A DNA stretch of 64,000 nt. Origin: Pseudonocardia terrae (lineage in GTDB: Bacteria; Actinomycetota; Actinomycetes; Mycobacteriales; Pseudonocardiaceae). The DNA lies in assembly GCF_021343995.1 (NCBI RefSeq), contig NZ_JAJTTE010000007.1, positions 1-64,000 on the forward strand, read 5' to 3'. Within the stretch, counting starts at the first letter, position 1, and every line of letters starts with the position of its first letter. Below, in pieces: positions 52,281-60,506 of the stretch. The notes under the pieces were generated by a model. The model saw nothing but the letters and a program-made list of their open reading frames with translations. It was not told where the DNA came from and searched no databases. A program made the translations under genes and the position numbers.

Positions 52281-52298
52281 TGTAGCGGATTGCGACAC
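52281..52298. promoter_or_regulatory. Operator C, site 2 of the divergent interval
   Basis: TGTAGCGGATTGCGACAC is the reverse-orientation form of operator C (its complement reads GTGTCGCAATCCGCTACA). It is the site nearer the LLM gene, 103 bases before its start. Confidence 0.55.
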
Positions 52299-52401
52299 CG
52301 TGCGCGGTGATCACGTCTCTAGCTTCGGCACCGGACACGCGGAGGTGGCGCCATCGGGCCGGACGGCCTCCTCCCGAGAAGACGACCCCGGAGGCCAGCA
52401 C

Positions 52402-53562
52402 ATGGACCAGACCCCCCTTGAGTTCGGCGCCTTCCTCGCGCCGTGGCACCGGGTGGACACCGACGCCACCATCGCCATCCACCAGGACCTCGAGACCGCG
52501 GTCGCGATGGACCGGCTCGGGTACTCCGAGTTCTGGATCGGCGAGCACCACTCCGGCGGCGTCGAGATCGTGGCGGACCCCCTGCTGTTCCTCGCGAACG
52601 CGGCTGCGCGGACCGAGCGGATCAAGCTCGGCTCGGGCGTGCTGTCGCTGCCTTATCACAACCCGTTCCTGCTCGCGGACCGCATCGTGCTCCTCGACCA
52701 CCTCACCCGCGGGCGGTTCCTGTTCGGTGCCGGCCCGGGCCAGCTCGTGGACGACTCGCGGTCCATCGGCATCGACCCCATCGAGAACCGACGCAAGATG
52801 GAGCAGTCCTTCGACGTCATCCACCGCCTGCTGGCGGGCGAGACGGTGACCGAGAAGACCGACTGGTACGACCTCGACGCCGCGTACCTCCAGCTCCCGC
52901 CCTACTCGGAGGAGATCCACACGGCCGTCACGGCCACGGTGTCCCCGACCGGGCCCAAGCTCGCCGGCCGCTACGGCGCCGGTCTGCTCTCACTCGCCGC
53001 CACCAGCCCCGAGGGGTCGGCCGCGCTGAAGGCGCACTGGGGCATCGTCGAGGAGCTCGCCGCGGAGCACGGCAAGACGGTGGACCGCCGCAACTGGCGC
53101 CTGACCTGCCCGATGCACATCGCCGAGACCGAGGCCAAGGCACGTGAGAACGCCCGGCACGGGCTGCTCTACCTGATGAACTACCTCGCGCACGTCAGCC
53201 CGGGAATGGCCCAGGTGGACGACGTCGATGTTCTGATCGACGGGATCAACGGCACCGGCTTCGGCGTGATCGGCACCCCGGAGATGGCCGTCGAGCAGGT
53301 CAAGCGCATGCAGGAGGCCTCCGGGGGCTTCGGCAAGTTGCTTGTCCTGCACGGCGAGTGGGCCGACCATCCGAACAGCATCCGGAGCCTGGAGTTGATC
53401 GCCGAGCAGGTCATGCCGGAGTTCAACGGCTCCAAGGCGCGCCGCCAGCGCGGTTACGACCAGACGGTGAACAGCGACGGCGCCGGGGCCAAGGCGACCA
53501 GCGCGGGTCAGGCCGAGGCCCAGGCCCGGTTCGAGGCCGAGCGCGCCGCCGCGCGGGGTTGA
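52402..53562 (+). CDS. LLM flavin-dependent oxidoreductase, limonene-monooxygenase-like (second)
   Basis: The 386-residue protein is a paralogue of the one at 29153: FGAFLAPWHRVDTDATIAIH, SEFWIGEHHSGGVEIVADP, GSGVLSLPYHNPFLLADRIV, FGAGPGQLVDDSRSIGIDP and TVTEKTDWYDLD. It should use reduced flavin to oxygenate an alicyclic or terpenoid substrate. GGAGG lies 7 bases before ATG 52402. The mycofactocin-type SDR follows after 10 bases, giving an oxygenase plus alcohol dehydrogenase pair. Confidence 0.86.
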   Translation: MDQTPLEFGAFLAPWHRVDTDATIAIHQDLETAVAMDRLGYSEFWIGEHHSGGVEIVADPLLFLANAAARTERIKLGSGVLSLPYHNPFLLADRIVLLDHLTRGRFLFGAGPGQLVDDSRSIGIDPIENRRKMEQSFDVIHRLLAGETVTEKTDWYDLDAAYLQLPPYSEEIHTAVTATVSPTGPKLAGRYGAGLLSLAATSPEGSAALKAHWGIVEELAAEHGKTVDRRNWRLTCPMHIAETEAKARENARHGLLYLMNYLAHVSPGMAQVDDVDVLIDGINGTGFGVIGTPEMAVEQVKRMQEASGGFGKLLVLHGEWADHPNSIRSLELIAEQVMPEFNGSKARRQRGYDQTVNSDGAGAKATSAGQAEAQARFEAERAAARG

Positions 53563-53572
53563 GGGGGAGATC

Positions 53573-54421
53573 ATGGGACGTCTCAGCGGTAAGGTGGCGT
53601 TGGTTACAGGCGCGGCTCGCGGACAGGGGCGCTCGCACGCCTTGGCGATGGCCCGCGAGGGTGCGGACATCGTTGCGGTCGACATCTGCGAGCAGATCGA
53701 GACCGTGCCCTACGGTCTCGCCACGCCCGCCGACCTCAAAGAGACCGTCGAGCAGGTCGAGGCCCTCGACCGGCGCGTCCTCGCCCGCCAGGTGGACGCC
53801 CGCGACCAGGCGCAGTTGGACTCCGTCGTCGCGGACGCGGTCACCGAGTTCGGCGGCATCGACATCGTTGCCGTCAACCACGGGATCTGGACGCGCGGCG
53901 CCCTCTGGGACCTCTCCGAGGACACCTGGCAGGACATGGTGGACACGAACCTCACCGCGGTCTGGAAGACCGTGAAGGCCGTGTCCTGGCACCTGCGCGA
54001 ACGCAGGCGCGGCTCCATCATCCTCACCTCGTCGGTCAACGGGGTGGAGGGCCAGGCCGGGTCGGCGCACTACACGGCGGCCAAGCACGGTGTGATCGGG
54101 CTGATGAAGGCCGCGGCCATGGAGTTCGCGCCCTACCGGGTGCGAGTCAACGCCATCATGCCGGGTTTCGTCGACACGAACATGACGAATTGGCAGGGCG
54201 CCTGGGACATGACCAGTGGTCACGAAGGCGGCACGCGCGCCGAGCACGAGCAGGCCGCGCGACACTGGCACGCCTTCGGCGGGCTGATGGCGCCCTCGGA
54301 CATCAGCGGCGCGGTCGTGTTCCTCGCCTCGGACGACTCGGCGCGGATCACCGGCATCGAGATGCCTGTGGATAGCGGCCACCTGGTGCTCTCGACGTTC
54401 AACCCGGCCCCGCCGGAATGA
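53573..54421 (+). CDS. Mycofactocin-coupled SDR (carveol-dehydrogenase-like, second)
   Basis: The 282-residue SDR has MGRLSGKVALVTGAARGQGR, the group insert VDICEQIETVPYGLATPADL, VNHGIWTRGALWD and YTAAKHGVIGL with catalytic Tyr/Lys, and ends ITGIEMPVDSGHLV. It fits the mycofactocin-coupled group better than the copy at 50022. In the Rhodococcus limonene scheme a carveol dehydrogenase of this group oxidises the alcohol formed by hydroxylation; here it probably oxidises the product of the adjacent LLM enzyme. GAGGGGGAGATC precedes the ATG. Confidence 0.88.
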   Translation: MGRLSGKVALVTGAARGQGRSHALAMAREGADIVAVDICEQIETVPYGLATPADLKETVEQVEALDRRVLARQVDARDQAQLDSVVADAVTEFGGIDIVAVNHGIWTRGALWDLSEDTWQDMVDTNLTAVWKTVKAVSWHLRERRRGSIILTSSVNGVEGQAGSAHYTAAKHGVIGLMKAAAMEFAPYRVRVNAIMPGFVDTNMTNWQGAWDMTSGHEGGTRAEHEQAARHWHAFGGLMAPSDISGAVVFLASDDSARITGIEMPVDSGHLVLSTFNPAPPE

Positions 54422-54424
54422 GCG

Positions 54425-54442
54425 TGTAGCGCCTTGCGACAA
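54425..54442. promoter_or_regulatory. Operator C upstream of thiolase operon
   Basis: TGTAGCGCCTTGCGACAA, the complement of TTGTCGCAAGGCGCTACA, lies 3 bases after the SDR stop and 91 bases before the thiolase start. It suggests that the thiolase/DUF35 genes have their own promoter in the same regulon. Confidence 0.58.
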
Positions 54443-54532
54443 CCCACCGCGGCCCGGATTCCCTAGCGTCTGAAGACGATCGGGGAGCCGGGCCGCGTGT
54501 CGTCTCCCCCTTGTGAACCGATTGGGAGCCCC

Positions 54533-55708
54533 ATGACTTCAGCAGTGATCGTCGACCTGGTGCGGACGGCGTCCGGCAAGGGCAAGCCGGGCGGTGCGCT
54601 GTCGAGCGTGCACCCCGTGACCCTCCTCGCGGACACGCTGTCGGCGGTGCTCGAGCGCACCGGCATCGACCCCGCGAGCGTCGACGACGTGATCGCCGGC
54701 TGCGTGTCGCAGGCCGGTGACCAGACCCTGAACATCGCCCGCAACGCCGTGCTCGCGGCCGGTATCCCCGAGTCCGTGCCGGGCACCACGGTGGACCGCC
54801 AGTGCGGCTCGAGCCAGCAGGCGGTGCACTTCGCCGCACAGGGCGTGCTCGCCGGCGCCTACGACATCGTGATCGCCTGTGGCGTCGAGTCGATGAGCCG
54901 GGTCCCGATGGGCTACAGCAGCGTCGACCAGCACCCGACCGCGCCGCTCAAGGCCCGCTACCCCGAGGGCCTGGTCGGCCAGGGCGTGTCGGCCGAGCTG
55001 ATCGCGGCGAAGTGGAAGCTGGACCGCGACACGCTCGACGAGTACTCGGCCCGCTCGCACGCGCGCGCCGCCGCGTTCGCCGCCGAGGGTGCCTTCGCGG
55101 GCGAGATCGTGCCGATCACCGTCGACGGGCAGGTGCACGACGTCGACCAGACGATCCGCGCCTCGACGACCGCCGAGGGGCTCGCCAACCTCAAGCCCTC
55201 GTTCGCCGACGAGGAGCTGGGCAAGCGCTTCCCGGAGATCAACTGGAGCATCACGCCGGGCAACTCCTCGCCGCTGACGGACGCCGCGAGCGCCACGCTG
55301 ATCATGAGCGAGGAGAAGGCGAACGCGCTGGGCCTGCGTCCGCGCGCCCGCTTCCACGAGTTCGCCGTCACCGGCAGCGATCCGCTGTTCATGCTGACCG
55401 GCGTCATTCCGGCCACCCAGAAGGTCCTCGCCCGCGCCGGCATGAGCATCGACGACATCGACGCCTACGAGGTCAACGAGGCGTTCGCGCCCGTCCCGTT
55501 GGCGTGGCAGCACGACCTGGCGGCGGACCCGGAGAAGCTCAACCCGCGCGGCGGCGCGATCGCTCTGGGCCACGCGCTCGGTGCCTCCGGTGTCCGGCTG
55601 CTGACGACAATGGTGAACCACCTCGAGGCCACCGGCGGCCGGTACGGCCTGCAGACCATGTGCGAGGGCGGCGGCATGGCCAACGCGACGATCATCGAGC
55701 GCCTCTGA
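54533..55708 (+). CDS. Thiolase (acetyl-CoA C-acyltransferase)
   Basis: The 391-residue thiolase has nucleophile C91 in VDRQCGSSQQ, the histidine in GGAIALGHALGASG and the second cysteine in TMCEGGGMANA, so it should be active. It thiolyses a 3-ketoacyl-CoA. TGGGAGCC before ATG 54533 supports the start. The SDR gene overlaps its stop by one base. It is distinct from the thiolase at 10923 and serves the region 4 pathway. Confidence 0.91.
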   Translation: MTSAVIVDLVRTASGKGKPGGALSSVHPVTLLADTLSAVLERTGIDPASVDDVIAGCVSQAGDQTLNIARNAVLAAGIPESVPGTTVDRQCGSSQQAVHFAAQGVLAGAYDIVIACGVESMSRVPMGYSSVDQHPTAPLKARYPEGLVGQGVSAELIAAKWKLDRDTLDEYSARSHARAAAFAAEGAFAGEIVPITVDGQVHDVDQTIRASTTAEGLANLKPSFADEELGKRFPEINWSITPGNSSPLTDAASATLIMSEEKANALGLRPRARFHEFAVTGSDPLFMLTGVIPATQKVLARAGMSIDDIDAYEVNEAFAPVPLAWQHDLAADPEKLNPRGGAIALGHALGASGVRLLTTMVNHLEATGGRYGLQTMCEGGGMANATIIERL

Positions 55709-56451
55709 TGGCGGGCACCCTGACCCCCGACTTCACCGGCACGTCGGTGCTGGTCACCGGCGGGGCGCAAGGCATCGGGTTCGAGATCGTCAAGTACTTC
55801 CTGGACGCGGGGGCGAAGGTCTCCGCGGTCGACCGGGACGCCGAGGCGCTCAAGACCGCGTGGGACGGGCAGGAGAACGTCCGCCAGGTCGCGGTCGACG
55901 TGTCCGACTCGGCGGCGGTCGCCGAGGCCGTCGACGGCATCGTCGAGTGGGCCGGGAGCATCGACGTGGCGGTGAACAACGCCGGGATCACCCGCGACAC
56001 GGTCGTCTGGAAGATGACGGACGAGCAGTGGAAGATCGTGCTCGACGTCCACCTGGGCGGCACGTTCGCCGTCACCCGCGCCGTCGTGCCGCACATGCGC
56101 AAGGCGGGCTCGGGCCGGATCGTCAACGTCACCAGCTTCACCGGCATGCACGGCAACGTCGGCCAGGCGAACTACGCGGCGGCCAAGGGCGGGATCATCG
56201 CCTTCACCAAGACCGTCGCGAAGGAGGTGGCGCGTTTCGGCATCACCGTGAACGCCATCTCGCCCAACGCCTCCACAGCGATGGTCGCGGCCATCCCGGC
56301 GGACCGGCTCGCGGAGATGACGGCCACGGTGCCGCTGGGCCGCTTCGCCGACCCGGCTGAGATGGCGCCCGCGGTGGGCTTCCTGGCCTCCGAGCAGGCC
56401 GCCTATGTCACCGGGGTCGTGCTCCCCGTCGACGGGGGTGTGTCGATGTGA
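55708..56451 (+). CDS. SDR-family 3-hydroxyacyl-CoA dehydrogenase-like
   Basis: The 247-residue SDR has [40 protein letters not shown] as in FabG/PhaB, NYAAAKGGIIAFTKTVAKE and YVTGVVLPVDGGVSM. Between a thiolase and thiolase-like genes it probably oxidises a 3-hydroxyacyl-CoA. Its ATG overlaps the thiolase stop, and the next GTG overlaps its own stop. Confidence 0.86.
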   Translation: MAGTLTPDFTGTSVLVTGGAQGIGFEIVKYFLDAGAKVSAVDRDAEALKTAWDGQENVRQVAVDVSDSAAVAEAVDGIVEWAGSIDVAVNNAGITRDTVVWKMTDEQWKIVLDVHLGGTFAVTRAVVPHMRKAGSGRIVNVTSFTGMHGNVGQANYAAAKGGIIAFTKTVAKEVARFGITVNAISPNASTAMVAAIPADRLAEMTATVPLGRFADPAEMAPAVGFLASEQAAYVTGVVLPVDGGVSM

Positions 56452-57572
56452 GTGGGCTCAACCCGTCGGCCGCGGCCCAGGACCCGATCCCGGTCCTCGG
56501 CCTGGCCGCGACCCCGCTCGTGCCCGAGTCCGACGCGGTCCTCGACGAGCTGGTGTTCGACGCCGTGTCCCGCGCGCTGCGCGAGGCGGGCATCCGCAAG
56601 CAGGAGATCGGCCTGTCGGTCACGGCGTCGCTGGACATCTACGACGGCCGCAGCATCTCCTCCGGGCTGACCAACGCCGCCTCCGGTGGCTACCTCGCGC
56701 AGTCCTACCGCATCGAGGGCGACGCCGGGCAGGCCATCGTGCACGCGGCCCAGACGATCGCCGCGGGGGACGCGGACCTGACGCTGGCCGTCGGTGTCTA
56801 CAACCCCGAGGTGTCGGCGCCCGACCGGCGCGCGTTCCTGCAGCAGATCTCCAACCACGGCTTCGAGCCGCACTTCGACCGCCCGGTGGGGCTGTCGGCG
56901 GAGACCGCGTTCGGGCTGCACACCGGGTACGCGGTCGACTCCGGCGCGCTGACCGAGGAGCAGCTTGCCGAGCTCGCCGCGGCCGAGATCTCCCGCGGTG
57001 CGGGCAGGCCGCGCGCCGCCCGTACCGCGGTGACCAGCGCCGACGTGGCCGCCTCCGCGCCGGTCAACGGCGTCCTGCGCGAGCTCATGCTGCCCGCCGA
57101 GGCCACCGGCGCGATCGCCGTCGTGCTGGGCTCGCTCGGCCGGTCGCGGCGGGCGCTGCACCCGCGCGCGGTGATCACCGGCTGGGGGCAGGCGACCAGC
57201 GACACCACCGCGGGCGGCCAGTGGCTGACCGACCCGGCCGCGGCCGCGCGCCGCGCGGGCCAGGAGGCGTACCGCCGGGCCGGGCTCACCGAGCCGGGCG
57301 AGCAGATCGACGCCGCCGAGCTCACGACTTCGACGCCGGCGCTGCTCGCGCCGACCGTCGACGCGCTCGGCCTCGCCAAGGGCGACACCGCGATCAACCC
57401 GTCGGGCGGGGTGGCGAGCTGTTTCCCCGGCGTCGCGAACGGGGCCCTGCGGCTGTTCGAGGCCGTGGAGTGGCTCGAGGAGAACGGCGGGCAGGCGGTC
57501 TCGCACTCGACGGACCTGCTCACCGGCCCGGTCGCGGAGACCGCGACCGTGCTCGTGGTGGAGGGAGTCTGA
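56448..57572 (+). CDS. Thiolase-fold protein without recognisable catalytic residues
   Basis: The 374-residue protein shows thiolase-superfamily layout in two halves (SVTASLDIYDGRSISSG; AINPSGGVASCFPGVANGAL), but the nucleophile cysteine region and the histidine motif are not recognisable. It resembles the non-catalytic or aldolase-type members seen beside DUF35 proteins in steroid and terpenoid operons. It starts a three-gene unit with overlapping stops (56448, 57572, 58738). A complex with the next two products is likely; the reaction is not known. Confidence 0.75.
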   Translation: MSGLNPSAAAQDPIPVLGLAATPLVPESDAVLDELVFDAVSRALREAGIRKQEIGLSVTASLDIYDGRSISSGLTNAASGGYLAQSYRIEGDAGQAIVHAAQTIAAGDADLTLAVGVYNPEVSAPDRRAFLQQISNHGFEPHFDRPVGLSAETAFGLHTGYAVDSGALTEEQLAELAAAEISRGAGRPRAARTAVTSADVAASAPVNGVLRELMLPAEATGAIAVVLGSLGRSRRALHPRAVITGWGQATSDTTAGGQWLTDPAAAARRAGQEAYRRAGLTEPGEQIDAAELTTSTPALLAPTVDALGLAKGDTAINPSGGVASCFPGVANGALRLFEAVEWLEENGGQAVSHSTDLLTGPVAETATVLVVEGV

Positions 57573-58741
57573 TGGCCACCAGGGCTGTGATCGCGGGCGT
57601 CGGGATCACCCCGGCGAGCTCGCCGCGCAAGCAGACGTCGTCGTCGCTGGAGCTGGTCCAGGAGGCCGTCTGGGGTGCCCTGCAGCACTCCGGCGCCACC
57701 CCGGACTCGCTCGACGGCATCGTGATCGGCAACATCGACGGCTTCGAGGGCACCGTCCTCGGGGCCAAGCACCTGGTCCGGCGGCTGGGCCTGGGCCCGG
57801 ACCTGCCGGTGTCCATCCTCAACACCGGCGGGACGACGGGCGGCAACCTCGTGCAGGTCGCCGCCCGCCAGGTGCGGGCGGGGGACCGGCGCCGCGTGCT
57901 GGTCATCGGCGGCCCCACCTTCTTCGGCGCCGAGGACCTCCAGTCGGCGATCAACACCAACTCGCCGATGATCGTCGAGCAGCCGCTCGGCATGGGCGCC
58001 TACCACATGGGCGCGTTCTACCCGAGCGCCTACACCGAGCGCTTCGGCGCGACGGTAGAGGACTTCGCCGTCTCCGCGGTGCAGGACCACGAGCACGCGT
58101 CGCGCAACCCGTACGCGCACCTGCGGAACACGATGACCGTCGAGGACGTCGTGTCGGCGAAGCCGCTGTCCTACCCACTGACCATGGCGATGGTGTGCCC
58201 GGTGTCGACCTCGGCCAACGCGCTGCTGGTGTGCGCCGAGGGCACCACCGAGGACCTGCGGCCCACCCCGGTGCTGATCAAGGCCTTCGCCACGAGCAGC
58301 GACCCCTACCTGGGCGGCGGGAAGAACGACTTCGCGGCGATGGAGAACCTGGCCATCCTCGCGCAGAAGGTCTACCAGCTCGCGGACGTGCGCAGCCCGC
58401 GCGAGGAGATCGACGTCGTCGAGGTGTTCTCGCCGTACGCCCCGATGCAGCCGATGCAGCTCGAGGCGCTCGGGTTCGCGCCGCCCGGGGGCGGCATCGA
58501 CCTGATCCGTTCCGGGGCGACCCGGATCGACGGGGACGTGCCGGTCAACCTCTCCGGCGGCCCCTTGTGCACGAACGCCGGCGTGGCGGGCGAGCTCGCC
58601 CCCATCGTCTACGTGGCGCTGCAGCTGATGGGCGACGCCCCGGAGGCCATGCAGGTCCCCGGCGCCCGGCGCGGGCTCGCGCACGGTACCGGCGGCACCT
58701 TCTTCCAGTTCGAGAACCTGGCCATCCTGGAGCGCTTGTGA
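57572..58741 (+). CDS. Lipid-transfer/thiolase-like protein (Ltp2-type)
   Basis: The 389-residue protein has an SCP2-thiolase-like fold: RAVIAGVGITPASSPRKQTS, IVIGNIDGFEG, SILNTGGTTGGNLVQVAARQ where a thiolase would show its cysteine, IDVVEVFSPYAPMQPMQLEA and NLSGGPLCTNAGVAGEL. The cysteine and histidine of true thiolases are missing, as in Ltp2-like steroid aldolases, which use tyrosines and need a DUF35 partner. A retro-aldol cleavage releasing a ketone or acetyl/propionyl-CoA is therefore plausible. Its ATG overlaps the previous stop. Confidence 0.77.
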   Translation: MATRAVIAGVGITPASSPRKQTSSSLELVQEAVWGALQHSGATPDSLDGIVIGNIDGFEGTVLGAKHLVRRLGLGPDLPVSILNTGGTTGGNLVQVAARQVRAGDRRRVLVIGGPTFFGAEDLQSAINTNSPMIVEQPLGMGAYHMGAFYPSAYTERFGATVEDFAVSAVQDHEHASRNPYAHLRNTMTVEDVVSAKPLSYPLTMAMVCPVSTSANALLVCAEGTTEDLRPTPVLIKAFATSSDPYLGGGKNDFAAMENLAILAQKVYQLADVRSPREEIDVVEVFSPYAPMQPMQLEALGFAPPGGGIDLIRSGATRIDGDVPVNLSGGPLCTNAGVAGELAPIVYVALQLMGDAPEAMQVPGARRGLAHGTGGTFFQFENLAILERL

Positions 58742-59196
58742 GCACCCCGATCACCACCCAGCGGGTCCACTGGGACCTGAACTACGACGTCCACCTGGGC
58801 GCGACCTGGGGCCGCTTCATGCAGGGCCTCACCGAGCAGAAGATCCTGGCCAACAAGTGCCCGGAGTGCTCGCGGGTGTTCGTGCCCCCGCAGGCCTACT
58901 GCGAGTCCTGCTTCGTCAAGACCGACGAGTGGCTCGAGCTGCCCCCCGAGGGTGTCGTCGAGGCGTTCACGGTGGCGTGGCTGGGCTTCCGGGGCGGGCC
59001 GAAGCCGCCCTACGCCATCGCGGGCATCCGCCTCGACGGCGCGTCCACCCTGCTCATGCACTACGTCGGCGGGCTGGACCTGGGCAACCCGAACACCATC
59101 CGCGAGCAGATCGGCCCGGGCACCCGGGTCCGCGCGGTGTGGGCCGAGGAGCGCACCGGCCAGATCCTGGACATCGCGCACTTCGAGAAGATCTGA
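58738..59196 (+). CDS. DUF35 / OB-fold Zn-ribbon acyl-CoA-associated protein
   Basis: The 152-residue protein has a rubredoxin-like zinc ribbon with C41, C44, C55 and C58 (NKCPECSRVF, YCESCFVK) followed by an OB fold (GVVEAFTVAWLGFRG, PYAIAGIRLDGA, VRAVWAEERTGQI). DUF35 proteins are obligatory partners of thiolase-like enzymes, such as ChsH2 with Ltp2 or HMG-CoA synthase in archaea, and channel the acyl-CoA. The GTG start overlaps the upstream stop by 4 bases. A strong terminator follows. Confidence 0.88.
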   Translation: MSTPITTQRVHWDLNYDVHLGATWGRFMQGLTEQKILANKCPECSRVFVPPQAYCESCFVKTDEWLELPPEGVVEAFTVAWLGFRGGPKPPYAIAGIRLDGASTLLMHYVGGLDLGNPNTIREQIGPGTRVRAVWAEERTGQILDIAHFEKI

Positions 59197-59197
59197 G

Positions 59198-59215
59198 CGT
59201 CGCGTAACGCGACAA
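59198..59215. promoter_or_regulatory. Operator C-like palindrome upstream of the second propeller gene
   Basis: CGTCGCGTAACGCGACAA, complement TTGTCGCGTTACGCGACG, lies just after the DUF35 stop and 116 bases before the propeller start at 59331. The core is almost a perfect inverted repeat. The terminator at 59252 lies between it and the gene, so it may not act on that gene. Confidence 0.45.
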
Positions 59216-59251
59216 TCTCGCCACTCCGCGTGCTCGTTGAGCGAGTGCAAG

Positions 59252-59288
59252 GACGCCGGCCCACCGGATCCTCCGGTGGGCCGGCGTC
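59252..59288. terminator. Strong terminator hairpin
   Basis: GACGCCGGCCCACCGGA (59252-59268) pairs perfectly over 17 bases with TCCGGTGGGCCGGCGTC (59272-59288) around a 3-base loop. It ends the thiolase/DUF35 operon. Confidence 0.85.
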
Positions 59289-59330
59289 GTGTAGGCGCCC
59301 GTGAAGGGCTCTCGACGAGGAGTGGACCGA

Positions 59331-60461
59331 ATGGCGTTGACGAGGCGGGCCCTGATCGGGCGCGCGGGTGTGTTCGGTGTGGGGCTGGCCGTCCTGGGCG
59401 GGACCGGGGTGGCGACCTCGGGCTTCTCCCGCGCGGCCGCCGAGGTCCTCCCGGCGGACCTGCTGACGGTGCCCAGCAAGTTCCCGTTGCCGGTCACGGC
59501 CCCGAAGGCCCTCGCGCAGCTCGGCCCGGCGGTGGCGGGACCGGGCCCGTCGGCCCGGATCGAGCTCTTCGCCGTCCCCACCCCGTCGTCCTTTCCGGCG
59601 GACATCGCCGTGGGGTCGGACGGAGGCCTCTGGTTCACCGAGATGGTGGGCGGGAAGCTCGGCCGCATCGACCCGGACACCAAGGAGATCATCGAGGTCC
59701 CCGTCCGGGACCCGCTCTCCACACCCGCGGGGATCAAGTCCGGCCCCGGCGGGCTGCTGTACATCACGATGACCGTCGGCAACCGGATCGGCGTCCTCGA
59801 CCCCGCGACGCGGGTGATCGAGGAGTACGCGCTCCCGCACCCGGCGTCGGGCCCGCTGGACATCGTCCCCGGCCCGGACGGCGCCATGTGGAACACCCAG
59901 ACCCTGGGCAACCGGATCGCCCGCTTCGACGTGACGGACCGGACGTTCACCGAGTACCCGATCCCCACCCCGGCCTCCGCGCCCGCCGACATCATCGCCG
60001 GGCCCGACGGCGGGCTCTGGTTCTGCGAACTTGTCGGCAACAAGATCGCTCGCTTCGACCCGGAGACCGAGCGCTTCGACGAGTACCCGGTGCCCACCCT
60101 CGCGGCGGCGCCGTTCTCCCCGAACGTCGGGCCGGACGGGAACATCTGGGTCACCTACACGGCGGGGAACAAGGTGGCGCGCATCGACGTCGTCACCCGC
60201 GAGATCACCGAGTTCGCGGTGCCCACCGTCCCGGCCGGGATGATCTGCGGCAACCCGGGCCCCGACGGCGCCTGCTACTTCGCCGAGACGGTCGGCAACA
60301 AGGTGGCGCGCCTCGACCCGGAGACGTTCGAGTTCACCGAGTACACCGTCCCGGTGCCGGGGATCGGGCCGGCGGACTTCCCGCCCACGCCCGCACCGGA
60401 CGGCGCCCTGTGGTTCGTCGGCTACACGGGCAACGCCATCGGCAGGCTGACCCTCGGCTGA
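59331..60461 (+). CDS. Exported Vgb-like beta-propeller protein (probable Tat signal)
   Basis: The 376-residue protein starts MALTRRALIGRAGVFGVGLA, with twin arginines before a hydrophobic stretch, suggesting Tat rather than Sec export. About seven blades follow with GSDGGLWFTEMVGGKLGRID, GPDGGLWFCELVGNKIARFD and related repeats. It contains only one histidine after the signal region (LPHPAS), so the Vgb lyase chemistry, which needs histidines, is very unlikely. GACGAGGAG precedes ATG 59331. Its paralogue at 50883 uses a Sec-like signal. The role is unknown; an outside partner of the pathway is likely from context. Confidence 0.83.
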   Translation: MALTRRALIGRAGVFGVGLAVLGGTGVATSGFSRAAAEVLPADLLTVPSKFPLPVTAPKALAQLGPAVAGPGPSARIELFAVPTPSSFPADIAVGSDGGLWFTEMVGGKLGRIDPDTKEIIEVPVRDPLSTPAGIKSGPGGLLYITMTVGNRIGVLDPATRVIEEYALPHPASGPLDIVPGPDGAMWNTQTLGNRIARFDVTDRTFTEYPIPTPASAPADIIAGPDGGLWFCELVGNKIARFDPETERFDEYPVPTLAAAPFSPNVGPDGNIWVTYTAGNKVARIDVVTREITEFAVPTVPAGMICGNPGPDGACYFAETVGNKVARLDPETFEFTEYTVPVPGIGPADFPPTPAPDGALWFVGYTGNAIGRLTLG

Positions 60462-60464
60462 CAG

Positions 60465-60506
60465 CCGGGCCGCCGGGGCGATCTCGCGGTCCCCCGGCGG
60501 GCCCGG
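60465..60506. terminator. Hairpin between convergent genes
   Basis: CCGGGCCGCCGGGG (60465-60478) pairs with CCCCGGCGGGCCCGG (60492-60506) with one bulged base. It fills the space between the ends of the genes at 60461 and 60507. Confidence 0.65.

Larger units (their letters stand above)
51951..52401. promoter_or_regulatory. Divergent regulatory interval (451 bases)
   Basis: No gene is supported here. The interval separates the minus-strand propeller gene from the plus-strand LLM gene and holds two operator C elements. Both promoters presumably lie around the two sites. Confidence 0.6.

Noticed and set aside
50883..60461. Virginiamycin B lyase (streptogramin resistance) genes
   Set aside because: The propeller repeats resemble Vgb, but histidines are scarce (one in the second protein) and both carry export signals within catabolic operons. 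A resistance role is not supported.
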